DNA from: Actinomycetes bacterium
Lineage (GTDB): Bacteria; Actinomycetota; Acidimicrobiia; Acidimicrobiales; Acidimicrobiaceae
DNA: 6,777 nucleotides
Assembly: GCA_021819725.1 (NCBI GenBank)
Contig: JAKAQR010000094.1
Span: 1-6,777 of the forward strand
Reading direction: 5' to 3'
The translations under genes were made by a program, and so were the position numbers. Below, piece by piece: positions 1 to 5,713 of the stretch. Under the pieces are notes generated by a model that was not told the DNA's origin, searched no databases, and saw nothing but the letters and a program-made list of their open reading frames with translations. Position 1 is the stretch's first letter. The number at the start of each line of letters is the position of its first letter.

Positions 1-101
1 CTTGTGAATTCAAAACACAGAGCGAGCTTTCGAAAGGTCGGCTCCCTTAAGACAAGCCAAAACGGAAAACCGCGACCTGCGCCGGACCTGATCCTCTCGG
101 G

Positions 102-1167
102 ATGTGTATTTCACACCAGCTTCCTAGAACAGCTCTCGCAGGGGAGCCCCGAGGATCAAAGAGAGCAAACGCCGCCATTGTCCGAGGGGTAGATGAGCTG
201 AGGCAAACGGTTGGGCTCGAGGCTGCTTGTCGTGCTCTTGGGATCGCCCGCTCGAGCTACTACTACCAGGTCGACCCCCCGGTGAGAGAGCCAAAGCCGA
301 GAAACCCCAATCCACGTCGCTCAAGCGATGCCGAACGCACCCACATCTGGGAGGTGTGTCACTGCGGCGCTTGCGTGATGTAGCGGTCCGCGGAATCTAT
401 GCCACGCTTCTTGATGAGGGTATCTATTTTGCCTCAGTGGCCACCATCTATCGGATCTTGGCTGAGGCGGGTGAGACACGAGAGTGACGCATCCTGCCCG
501 GGTCAAGCCAGAGCTCTTAGCCACGGGACCAGGCCAAGCTTGGAGTTGGGACTTAAGCAAGCTCAGGGGTCCAAAGAGGATCTACTGGCAGCTCTATGTG
601 ATCTAGGACATCTACTCCCGGGGGATTGTGAACTGGAGAATCGAGGAGAACGAGAGCTTTGAGTTCGCCACAGAGCTCATGGATGAGGCGATCACCAAAG
701 AGGACGTCGACCCGGATCAGTTGACGATACATGCCGATAATGGCGCCTCGATGGCTCCGCAAAGCGTTGGGGAGGTCCTTGCCACCCTCGGGGTGAGAAA
801 GAGTCATTTACGTCCCCATACCTCGAACGACAACCCTTATTCACAAGCCCAGTTCAAGACCTTGAAGTACCGAGGAGACTTCCCCGAGAGATTTGAAACC
901 ATTGAAGAGGCGAGGGAGTTCTTTGCCAAGTTCCTCCTGGAAACGCTTGACTAATCTGGCCCCACCACTTAAGACATTGTGCTCATGACTCCAGCTGATG
1001 TCCATGAAGGCTATGCCGAAGCTATCACCGAACAACGCGCCCAAGTTCTCAAAGACGCCTACGAACAACACCCGGAGCGCTTCGTGAACAAGATTCCAGA
1101 GCCACCCATTCTCAGCACCGAAGTCTGGATTAAACAACCACCTGAAGATGAGATGAAGGACACCTAA
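102..1167 (+). pseudogene. Degraded IS3-family transposase (OrfB, DDE integrase)
   Basis: When intact, this would be the catalytic subunit that cuts and joins the ends of an IS3-type element. Recognisable similarity starts near 189 (VDELRQTVGLEAACRALG, then ARSSYYY), typical of the OrfB N-terminus. It continues in a second frame from about 355 (GIYATLLDEG, TIYRILAEAGETRE) and in a third from about 485 (HPARVKPELLATGPGQ, WSWDLSKLRG with the first catalytic Asp). A TAG at 604-606 interrupts IYWQLYVI/DIYSRGIVNW. The second Asp lies in HADNGASM. The third motif reads NDNPYSQAQFKTLKY, with Gln at 844-846 where the family has the catalytic Glu. Stops at 952-954 and 970-972 break the HHxRHS region, which is visible only as HHLRH in another frame. 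The C-terminus (LMTPADVHEGYAEA to the stop at 1165-1167) is intact. The span matches a nearly full OrfB of about 325 codons. No orfA or terminal repeats could be recognised. The family is secure; the 5' limit is not. Confidence 0.9.
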
Positions 1168-1197
1168 ACGGCCGGGAGTCTGCGTTTTAGATATTAA

Positions 1198-1540
1198 ACC
1201 CGTTCACATCTCGTACAATTTCTGTTGAGACCCTCCGGGTTCCATCTCAACGCCCTGTCCTCAGGGCTGCCCCTCAATGTCGACCTCGATACTACACTCA
1301 CCGTGCTCGCTGGCAACTGTTATCGTCTGCTGGCCCGTAACTGCCCCGTTACGAACTCGCCACTCCTGACCGGCTCCGGCGCCACTTCCTCGACAACACT
1401 GGGACGCTAGCGATCACGTCCGGGTTGACCTAGCTCTGCGCACTTACACCCCCGCACTCGACGCTGGCTGTCCTGAGCTCGACATCCCTATCCCCTGGTG
1501 GAGTGGTAGGAGCCTTCGCTTGGGCTTCCCGCCTCGCTAA
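1198..1540 (+). pseudogene. 3' remnant of a second DDE transposase (IS4/IS1634-like style)
   Basis: Three consecutive frames join into one transposase-like C-terminus of about 114 residues. Frame one (1198 to about 1340) gives FHLNALSSGLPLNVDLDTTL then TVLAGNCYRLLAR. Frame two (from 1341) gives LPRYELATPDRLRRHFLDN then TGTLAITSG. Frame three (1424-1540) gives VDLALRTYTPALDAG, ELDIPIPWWSGRSLRLGFPP and an Arg-stop ending. The first shift fits a single lost A in CGTAA(A)CTG near 1340; the second lies near 1421-1426. The pattern of a late Leu/Val-rich helix, an YRLLA segment and a terminal WW-G-RSLR strand is what I remember from IS4-superfamily transposases, but I cannot name the IS family with certainty. 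The 5' part is missing, and only about 30 bases separate the remnant from the IS3 pseudogene stop, so the IS3 element may have truncated it. It is certainly non-functional. Confidence 0.7.
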
Positions 1541-1871
1541 AACCTCAACGCAATTATCGCAATAACGAGTCCCGAGGATCGAGGCAAACATTCCCTGAGT
1601 TCAGAACCGAAGGAGCTATGAGCCGTTCTAGCGTTGCCGTAGGGTCCAGAAATCGAGGAGAGTCTAGGCATCAATGGTCGCGGTTAGACCGGCGTGTCTG
1701 ATGTGATTCAACGATTCTGCTACTCGTCATCAGGGGAATTGAACGGTTGTTCGTCTGGGTCACCCTCGCCCAATGTCACCTCGTGACGACCCCGCGACGA
1801 ATTGATGCGCTTTTTCGACTCGGAAACACTGAAACTTCATGCATAGTGATCTGTCGCGAACTGTTGTGCGC

Positions 1872-1877
1872 TAGAAT
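1872..1877 (+). promoter_or_regulatory. Candidate -10 box for the DUF805-ABC operon
   Basis: TAGAAT matches the TANNNT / TATAAT consensus well and would place transcription start near 1884, giving a leader of roughly 35 bases before the ATG at 1920. No good -35 is present at the expected distance; the hexamer 17 bases upstream is ATCTGT. Actinobacterial promoters often lack a clear -35. It is the best-placed candidate in front of the operon, but it is a single hexamer match. Confidence 0.4.
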
Positions 1878-1904
1878 CGGTGGCTTATTGTATCTGGGGT
1901 CAAC

Positions 1905-1913
1905 GGGGGGGGG
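1905..1913 (+). promoter_or_regulatory. Nine-G tract acting as ribosome binding site of the DUF805 gene
   Basis: Nine consecutive G residues lie six bases upstream of the ATG at 1920. The run is followed by GAA-like bases (GGGAACCGG), so it can pair with the CCUCC of 16S rRNA in several registers. No other Shine-Dalgarno-like sequence is near this start. A homopolymer this long is prone to slippage, and a change in length would alter SD strength and spacing rather than the DUF805 reading frame. Confidence 0.5.
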
Positions 1914-1919
1914 AACCGG

Positions 1920-2408
1920 ATGGGTACAGATGATGAGGGTACAGTGCAGCCGGAACCAGCCGGGGGTGCGAGCTGGAAGGGGTCAGGCCTTCCTAAGTTT
2001 CCGGAATCATCGGAGCCGAGTAGGGGACAGGAGATCCCTTCCATTACCTTCGGCGCGGCCTACCTTCGCATGTGGAAGCTGTTTACTAACTTCCGGATCC
2101 GTTCGACCCGTGGAGAATACTGGAAGGCGTATCTAGTTAATGTCATCATCGCTATCGTCCTTTTCACGCTCTTCATTGCAGCACACACTGCCATCTTCGT
2201 CGTGATCTATTTCCTCTATGACATCGCGGAGATTGTCCCCTCGCTCGCGCTAACCGTTCGCCGCCTGCACGACACTGATCACAGCGGGGCGTGGATACTC
2301 ATCGCTTTGATACCGCTCGTAGGTACCATCATCCTTATTGTTTTCTTGGCGCAACGATCTACGCCCGGTACGAACCGATACGGGAGTGAGGTGCAGGGAT
2401 TTGCTTAG
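1920..2408 (+). CDS. DUF805 family membrane protein
   Basis: This 162-residue protein has a hydrophilic Gly/Pro/Ser/Glu-rich N-terminus (about residues 1-42) followed by a DUF805 domain. The family hallmarks are clear: a pre-membrane segment FRIRSTRGEYWKAY (about 58-71), long hydrophobic stretches at about 72-100, the signature IVPSLALTVRRLHDTDHSGAW (about 105-125, with RRLHD and SGxW), a further membrane segment ILIALIPLVGTIILIVFLA (about 126-144), and the TPGTNRYG tail. The family is an integral inner-membrane protein of unknown biochemical role. The ATG at 1920 is chosen because it follows the G-tract and no in-frame start lies between it and the upstream stop at 1872-1874. The ABC ATPase gene begins 69 bases downstream on the same strand with no terminator visible, so the two are probably co-transcribed. 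That suggests, but does not show, that this protein works with or alongside the exporter. Confidence 0.9.
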   Translation: MGTDDEGTVQPEPAGGASWKGSGLPKFPESSEPSRGQEIPSITFGAAYLRMWKLFTNFRIRSTRGEYWKAYLVNVIIAIVLFTLFIAAHTAIFVVIYFLYDIAEIVPSLALTVRRLHDTDHSGAWILIALIPLVGTIILIVFLAQRSTPGTNRYGSEVQGFA

Positions 2409-2468
2409 ACGAGACCCTCTGTCAACGCCTGGGACGGAGACATTTCTGGTCGCTTGGTGTACGTCAAT

Positions 2469-2473
2469 AGGAG
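2469..2473 (+). promoter_or_regulatory. Ribosome binding site deciding the ABC ATPase start
   Basis: AGGAG lies four bases before the GTG at 2478. It is the only good Shine-Dalgarno motif near the 5' end of the gene and favours GTG 2478 over ATG 2490 (16 bases away) or ATG 2502 (no nearby motif). The spacing is on the short side, so ATG 2502, which would give a more typical start MNAVIEVDHL, remains possible. Confidence 0.5.
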
Positions 2474-2477
2474 TGTC

Positions 2478-3398
2478 GTGCCCACTGGGATGCGTCCTAA
2501 GATGAACGCCGTGATCGAGGTAGATCACCTCACGAAGCGCTATCGCAAGGCTACGGCGGTCGACGACCTCAGCTTCGAAGTTGAGGCTGGTACGGTCACT
2601 GGGTTTCTCGGCCCCAATGGGGCTGGTAAGACAACGACGATGCGCTGCATCCTCGGACTCGCCAGGCCAACTTCAGGGGAGGCGAGAGTAAGTGGAAAGC
2701 GTCTCTGCAACCTGGTGGATCCAGCACATCAAGTCGGCGCCGTGCTTGAATCTTCAGGGTTTCATCCTGGTCGAAGTGGACGAGCACACCTGGAGATACT
2801 AACGATGGAGAATCACTTGCCTCGCTCCAGAGTCGAGGAGGCGCTCTCGCTCGTAGGACTGGAACACGATGCAAACAAGAACGTCAAGGGATACTCGCTC
2901 GGTATGCGCCAACGACTATCTCTGGCGGGAGCACTGTTAGGAGATCCCCAAGTGTTGATCCTCGACGAGCCAGCTAATGGACTCGACCCTGCAGGTATTA
3001 GATGGATGAGACAAGTGCTTCGCTCGTATGCAGCACAAGGACGAGCCGTACTGATCTCCAGCCATCTGCTGTCAGAGATGGCGCAACTGGCCGACGATGT
3101 CGTGATTATTGCCAATGGCCGTCTCATGGTGCGATCCTCGTTGAAGGAGTTGACGGCCTCGACTACAAAGGCGGTCTACGTACGATCGCCCCAGATAGAT
3201 GACCTGCGGTCGGCGCTTGAGAACCAAGGATTCACCGTGGAAGGTGCAGATCGCAGGGGGCTCAAGGTTAAGGGTGCGAGCACCGAGGAGGTCGCTTCAG
3301 TGGCCGCGCAAGCCGGTGCTCTAGTCACGGAGCTACAGCCGGAAGAGGCCAATTTGGAGGACATTTTCTTGGACCTGACGAAGGGTAAGGGACTGTGA
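2478..3398 (+). CDS. ABC transporter ATP-binding protein (BcrA/CcmA-type exporter ATPase)
   Basis: This is the cytoplasmic ATPase that would power the permease encoded directly downstream. Numbered from the GTG start (306 residues), the motifs are all present: Walker A GPNGAGKTT (45-53), a Q-loop region in which Glu 91 stands in VGAVLESSGFHPGRSG (common in this subfamily instead of Gln), an ABC signature of the divergent form YSLGMRQR (139-146), Walker B VLILDE (159-164), D-loop GLDP (168-171) and the H-loop His 196 in ISSHLLSEM. The last 100 or so residues form the usual C-terminal extension of drug or bacitracin exporter ATPases, ending EEANLEDIFLDLT. All catalytic residues look intact. The stop overlaps the permease start by 4 bases, implying translational coupling. 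The substrate cannot be read from the sequence; antibiotic or peptide export and self-protection are typical family roles. Confidence 0.95.
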   Translation: MPTGMRPKMNAVIEVDHLTKRYRKATAVDDLSFEVEAGTVTGFLGPNGAGKTTTMRCILGLARPTSGEARVSGKRLCNLVDPAHQVGAVLESSGFHPGRSGRAHLEILTMENHLPRSRVEEALSLVGLEHDANKNVKGYSLGMRQRLSLAGALLGDPQVLILDEPANGLDPAGIRWMRQVLRSYAAQGRAVLISSHLLSEMAQLADDVVIIANGRLMVRSSLKELTASTTKAVYVRSPQIDDLRSALENQGFTVEGADRRGLKVKGASTEEVASVAAQAGALVTELQPEEANLEDIFLDLTKGKGL

Positions 3399-4159
3399 CG
3401 GGATTACTGCTGGCTGAAACGAAGAAGCTATTCAGCACCAAGTTGTGGTGGGCATTGGGCATTCCAGTCGTTGTATTCTCCGGTCTAGGTGCACTTCCGC
3501 TGGTACTCACCCCGGCGCCAGTCACTTCGACCTCGCCGCTCTTACACGGTGCCGGTGATGCATCTTTGTTCGTGGTGGCATTCGCCGCAATGTTGTTTAC
3601 CTCTGAGTTCCGGTATGGGACGATTATTTCTACTGTGCTCGCGGCACCGCGACGTTTTGATATTGTAGTATCCAAGGCTCTTATCGGAGCTGTAGCTGGG
3701 TTGCTCTATGGGAGCATCGCGACGATCGTCACCTTTGTAACCGGGATCATTGCACTGACACTGAACGGCAAGGCTGTCCCAGGGACTCACAACGTGTTCC
3801 TGATCGTCGGTGGAGGTCTGTTGGCAAGTGCCCTTCTCGGAGCCTTTGCAGCCTGTATTGGCGGCGCTGTACGAAACCAGATAGCGGCGCTAGTGGCGCT
3901 ATTTGTCGTATTGTTCGTCTTGAGCGGTCTGGTTACCGGTCTGAGTGTTGGGCCAAACATGTCAAGAGTACCTAGATTCTTACCGACAAACCTGGTCACA
4001 TCGCTCTCTGGTGGGGTGCCCCACATTAAGGTACCGCCGGGTGTGCATGTGTTTGTCCCGTTGTATTTCTCGTTCTGGCCAGCACTTGGAATCTTCATCG
4101 TTTATGTCGCTTTGTCTGGTTTGCTCGCATGGTGGAGTCTCCAAAGGGACATCAGATGA
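3395..4159 (+). CDS. ABC-2 type transporter permease
   Basis: This 254-residue integral membrane protein begins with GTG inside the GTGA overlap with the ATPase stop. AAGGG at 3381-3385 lies nine bases upstream as ribosome binding site. It opens with an amphipathic stretch (LLLAETKKLFSTKLWWALG) typical of ABC-2 permeases. Six probable membrane segments follow, at about residues 17-40, 55-68, 94-118, 131-155, 162-182 and 225-246. The cytoplasmic loop FTSEFRYGTIISTVLAAPRR (about 68-87) is the characteristic ABC-2 motif that contacts the ATPase. It would form the transport channel, probably as a dimer with two copies of the ATPase. It resembles single-permease exporters for antibiotics or peptides; no substrate can be assigned. 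The reading frame is intact from start to stop. Confidence 0.93.
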   Translation: MTGLLLAETKKLFSTKLWWALGIPVVVFSGLGALPLVLTPAPVTSTSPLLHGAGDASLFVVAFAAMLFTSEFRYGTIISTVLAAPRRFDIVVSKALIGAVAGLLYGSIATIVTFVTGIIALTLNGKAVPGTHNVFLIVGGGLLASALLGAFAACIGGAVRNQIAALVALFVVLFVLSGLVTGLSVGPNMSRVPRFLPTNLVTSLSGGVPHIKVPPGVHVFVPLYFSFWPALGIFIVYVALSGLLAWWSLQRDIR

Positions 4160-4487
4160 CTAAGTAGTGGATCTAAGAATACTTGGTCTTGAAGCCCGCA
4201 TGGGCTCCTGTAGCCATTGTCGAGACGGATCTCAACTGCTTCAGATCTGCGCACCTCAGCCACTTACGAGGCTCGCTAAAGTCGACTTATTCGTGCGGGT
4301 CGCCTCGTGTATAGTTGCGATGGTACGTATTACTACTGATCATGACATAGACAATTGGGTGCAGCTCCTCTTATGCGTTGATGCGATACCACTAGTCACG
4401 GCTTCGAGCTGGAGGTTGTAGCCTGGCAGCACCAAGGGGTACCAGGCGCGAGGCTCTGTGAAGGGAGGAATCGGAAGCCGAGCTGAG
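4160..4487. other. Gene-free convergent region between exporter and IS remnants
   Basis: The exporter operon (+) and the DUF6788 pseudogene (-) converge here. No reading frame on either strand resembles a known protein. There is no strong terminator with a U-tract. A short AGCCC-gcat-GGGCT hairpin at 4193-4206 and the larger stem-loop at 4421-4447 are the only secondary-structure candidates. The missing 3' parts of the IS21 element (rest of istA, istB) are not found here. Confidence 0.5.
4421..4447. other. Stem-loop in the convergent intergenic region
   Basis: GCCTGG (4421-4426) pairs perfectly with CCAGGC (4442-4447). Inside the loop, ACC (4431-4433) can pair with GGT (4438-4440). No T-run follows on either strand, so it is not a canonical intrinsic terminator, though its place between convergent genes would suit a bidirectional stop. 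It could also be a remnant of an element end. Confidence 0.3.
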
Positions 4488-4840
4488 TTAACCCTCGGTG
4501 TGTCGAGGTCTCCGAGGTGATGTCGAGGTCTCCACCGTCTCGAGCGCCTGTAGCGAGGCGATCTCGAGCTTAGTGACGAGATCCTTGAGTCGGTGGGCAT
4601 TGTCGAACCACGGCCGGTAGCGCTCAAGCTGCTCTTGGCTCAGGTATCTCGTGACGGTCTTACCCTGAACTGTTCGGGTCCACTGGATGTAGGGGCCGCA
4701 CGGCACGCGCAGTCGGACTTACCACAGCGCATGTGACGCACGACTACCGATCCGGGCAATAGACCGGGGAACTCAGCCATGGCCCCGGCTATCGCCTTGC
4801 GCGTTGCGGCGAACGGCGGCGTTTGTGCTGGCCTGCTCAC
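4488..4840 (-). pseudogene. Frameshifted DUF6788 family gene (transposon-associated)
   Basis: Two - strand frames together rebuild one small DUF6788 protein. The N-terminal part starts at GTG 4840 (VSRPAQTPPFAATRKAIAG) and runs through AEFPGLLPGSVVVRHMRCGK then SDCACRA, with the Cys pattern C-x4-C-x-C of the family, to about 4703. The C-terminal part follows in another frame from about 4703: CGPYIQWTRTVQGKTVTRYL, then EQLERYRPWFDNAHRLKDLV. Family members carry a few more residues between CxC and HGPY, so a short deletion of roughly 10-13 bases probably caused the shift. The role of DUF6788 is unknown to me; I know it as a small protein often lying beside transposase genes in actinobacteria. 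The last codons are altered by a 20-base tandem duplication. A weak purine-rich site (GAAGAGATGATGCG) precedes the start. The shift makes a working product unlikely. Confidence 0.75.
4501..4533. repeat. Short tandem duplication, period 20
   Basis: TGTCGAGGTCTCC occurs at 4501-4513 and again at 4521-4533. The period is 20 bases, not a multiple of three, so the copy in the 3' end of the DUF6788 gene reads two different frames (ETSTS and RRPRH). It looks like a slippage duplication that extended or changed the C-terminal tail. Confidence 0.7.
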
Positions 4841-4965
4841 CGCATCATCTCTTCGTGAGTTGATATTGCGGTGGTGAACCCTATGTGATCCACCTCTAAT
4901 GTGAGAAGGCCGACCAAAATGGATGCGGGAGGAAGTCACATGAGGGGCAAGAAGCACACACCAGA

Positions 4966-5453
4966 TCAAGTTGCGTAGAACGCGATCTCATCATCTGGAC
5001 CATAAATGGGAAGGCCATCCCCGGCGAAGTCGACGAAGGTCTTCGCCCCCGCTACGTGGCGGCAGCGCATCGTTGGAGAGAGGGTCCTTGCGAATCGTCG
5101 GTAATACTCACAGAACTGGGTGTAGCCATAGCCATCAGGGTGAGCCTCTCGATACTCGACCCAGAGGAGCATCAACGTCATGTGGGGACGTTTGAGCTCA
5201 CGGTGGAGGTAGGCAAGATCGGGCATCGGTTTGGCTTGAGCGGGCAAACAATCGAGACTCTAAGGCGTTGTCGTCAAGGTCGTCTGGAAGCGGCCAACAC
5301 AGGCCAGCCTGCTTTGCCCGTTTGACATAGTCGAACACCGTGCTCTTTGGGAGCGAACAGGCCTGACTGATTTCTCGTACCGGGCGGCCCTTGGAAAGTG
5401 AGAGCCTTAAGTACTTCTCTGATTGCACGCATGATGATGCGGGGACGTGACAC
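4966..5453 (-). pseudogene. istA: Truncated, frameshifted IS21-family transposase IstA (5' part only)
   Basis: IstA is the DDE transposase of IS21 elements and works with the ATPase IstB. The - strand shows its N-terminal third in three frames. GTG 5453 starts VSRPRIIMRAIREVL. After a shift near 5415 follow LSLSKGRPVREISQACSLPK and STVFDYVKRAKQAGL, the helix-turn-helix, then CWPLPDDLDDNALESRLF. After a second shift near 5235 follow KPMPDLAYLHRELKR, TLMLLWVEYREAHPDGYGYT, QFCEYYRRF, LSPTMRCRHVAGAKTFVDF and AGDGLPIYGP, ending at a stop at 4966-4968 (IAFYAT). FVDFAGD carries the first catalytic Asp; the rest of the catalytic core and istB are absent. The sequence beyond 4966 is unrelated and soon becomes the DUF6788 gene, so the element was cut off by deletion or by an insertion. 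The family assignment is firm. Confidence 0.9.
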
Positions 5454-5458
5454 GACTA

Positions 5459-5464
5459 CCTCCT
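5459..5464 (-). promoter_or_regulatory. Ribosome binding site of the istA remnant
   Basis: On the - strand AGGAGG (seen as CCTCCT on +) lies five bases upstream of GTG 5453. This perfect Shine-Dalgarno fixes the original istA start, even though the gene no longer encodes a functional protein. Confidence 0.7.
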
Positions 5465-5476
5465 CGGAAACTAGGT

Positions 5477-5567
5477 TGTCCGATTCAGTATGGCTACCTC
5501 AGTGGCCCACCTTTGCTAGGTGTCCGAAAACTCCGAAACGGGTGTCCGAAAACCTCCGAAATCTGCA
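5477..5567. repeat. Terminal repeats at the outer end of the IS21-family remnant
   Basis: Upstream of istA, a TGTCCGA-based unit recurs. GTGTCCGAAAACTCCGAAA is at 5520-5538, and GTGTCCGAAAACCTCCGAAA at 5542-5561, a period of 22 with one base inserted. A weaker copy CTAGGTTGTCCGA at 5471-5483 resembles CTAGGTGTCCGA at 5516-5527 and lies about two periods away. IS21 elements carry multiple short repeats of this kind inside their ends as transposase binding sites. The element probably ends at the CA of CTGCA, position 5567, matching the 5'-TG...CA-3' rule, but the opposite end is lost so the boundary cannot be confirmed. Confidence 0.65.
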
Positions 5568-5701
5568 CTCGGAGCTTTGGCATCACCGAGACCACCTGGA
5601 CCTGCGTAGCTCACGCGAGGAACGACTCGTCGGTGTCATCGACGCAGACGGAGACAGGCCAACGAGTGTTGCACCACGAGGTGCCTCGCTCGCGCTGGGG
5701 G

Positions 5702-5707
5702 TAGACT
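5702..5707 (+). promoter_or_regulatory. Candidate -10 box for a leaderless Clp-N gene
   Basis: TAGACT fits TANNNT and ends six bases before the ATG at 5714, the spacing expected when transcription starts at the A of the start codon. No Shine-Dalgarno motif lies between it and the ATG; a GGGGG at 5697-5701 is 12 bases away. An inverted repeat GCACC-acga-GGTGC at 5671-5684 sits where an operator or -35 region could be. Leaderless transcripts are common in actinobacteria. Confidence 0.5.
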
Positions 5708-5713
5708 CATTCC

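Larger units (their letters stand above)
1541..1919. other. Gene-free stretch upstream of the exporter operon
   Basis: No convincing coding region is visible on either strand. Two small inverted repeats can be seen: GAAC-ggtt-GTTC at 1741-1752 and GTCAC-ctc-GTGAC at 1775-1787. Either could be an operator, but neither is long enough to be persuasive. The 3' end carries a TAGAAT -10 candidate and the G-tract ribosome binding site described separately. A 28-codon frame at 1618 preceded by AAGGAG has its start only 2 bases after the motif and resembles nothing I know. Confidence 0.5.

Noticed and set aside
1..101. Possible orfA of the IS3 element at the left edge
   Set aside because: No frame in this stretch shows the expected helix-turn-helix or leucine-zipper features, so orfA could not be supported.
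1618..1704. 28-codon frame starting ATG just after AAGGAG
   Set aside because: The spacing of 2 bases is too short for a good ribosome binding site, and the peptide resembles nothing known.
1747..2136. 129-codon + strand frame overlapping the start of DUF805
   Set aside because: No homology is recognisable and its second half lies in the wrong frame over DUF805. It is mentioned only in connection with the G-tract.
4193..4206. AGCCC-gcat-GGGCT hairpin after the exporter operon as a terminator
   Set aside because: The stem is only five base pairs and no T-run follows; too weak to call.
4340..4627. 95-codon - strand frame through the convergent intergenic region
   Set aside because: It overlaps the DUF6788 tail in another frame, has biased composition (Arg/Ser/Pro), and no motif is visible.
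5056..5325. + strand frames antisense to the istA remnant
   Set aside because: The opposite strand carries unmistakable IstA sequence, so these frames are shadows.
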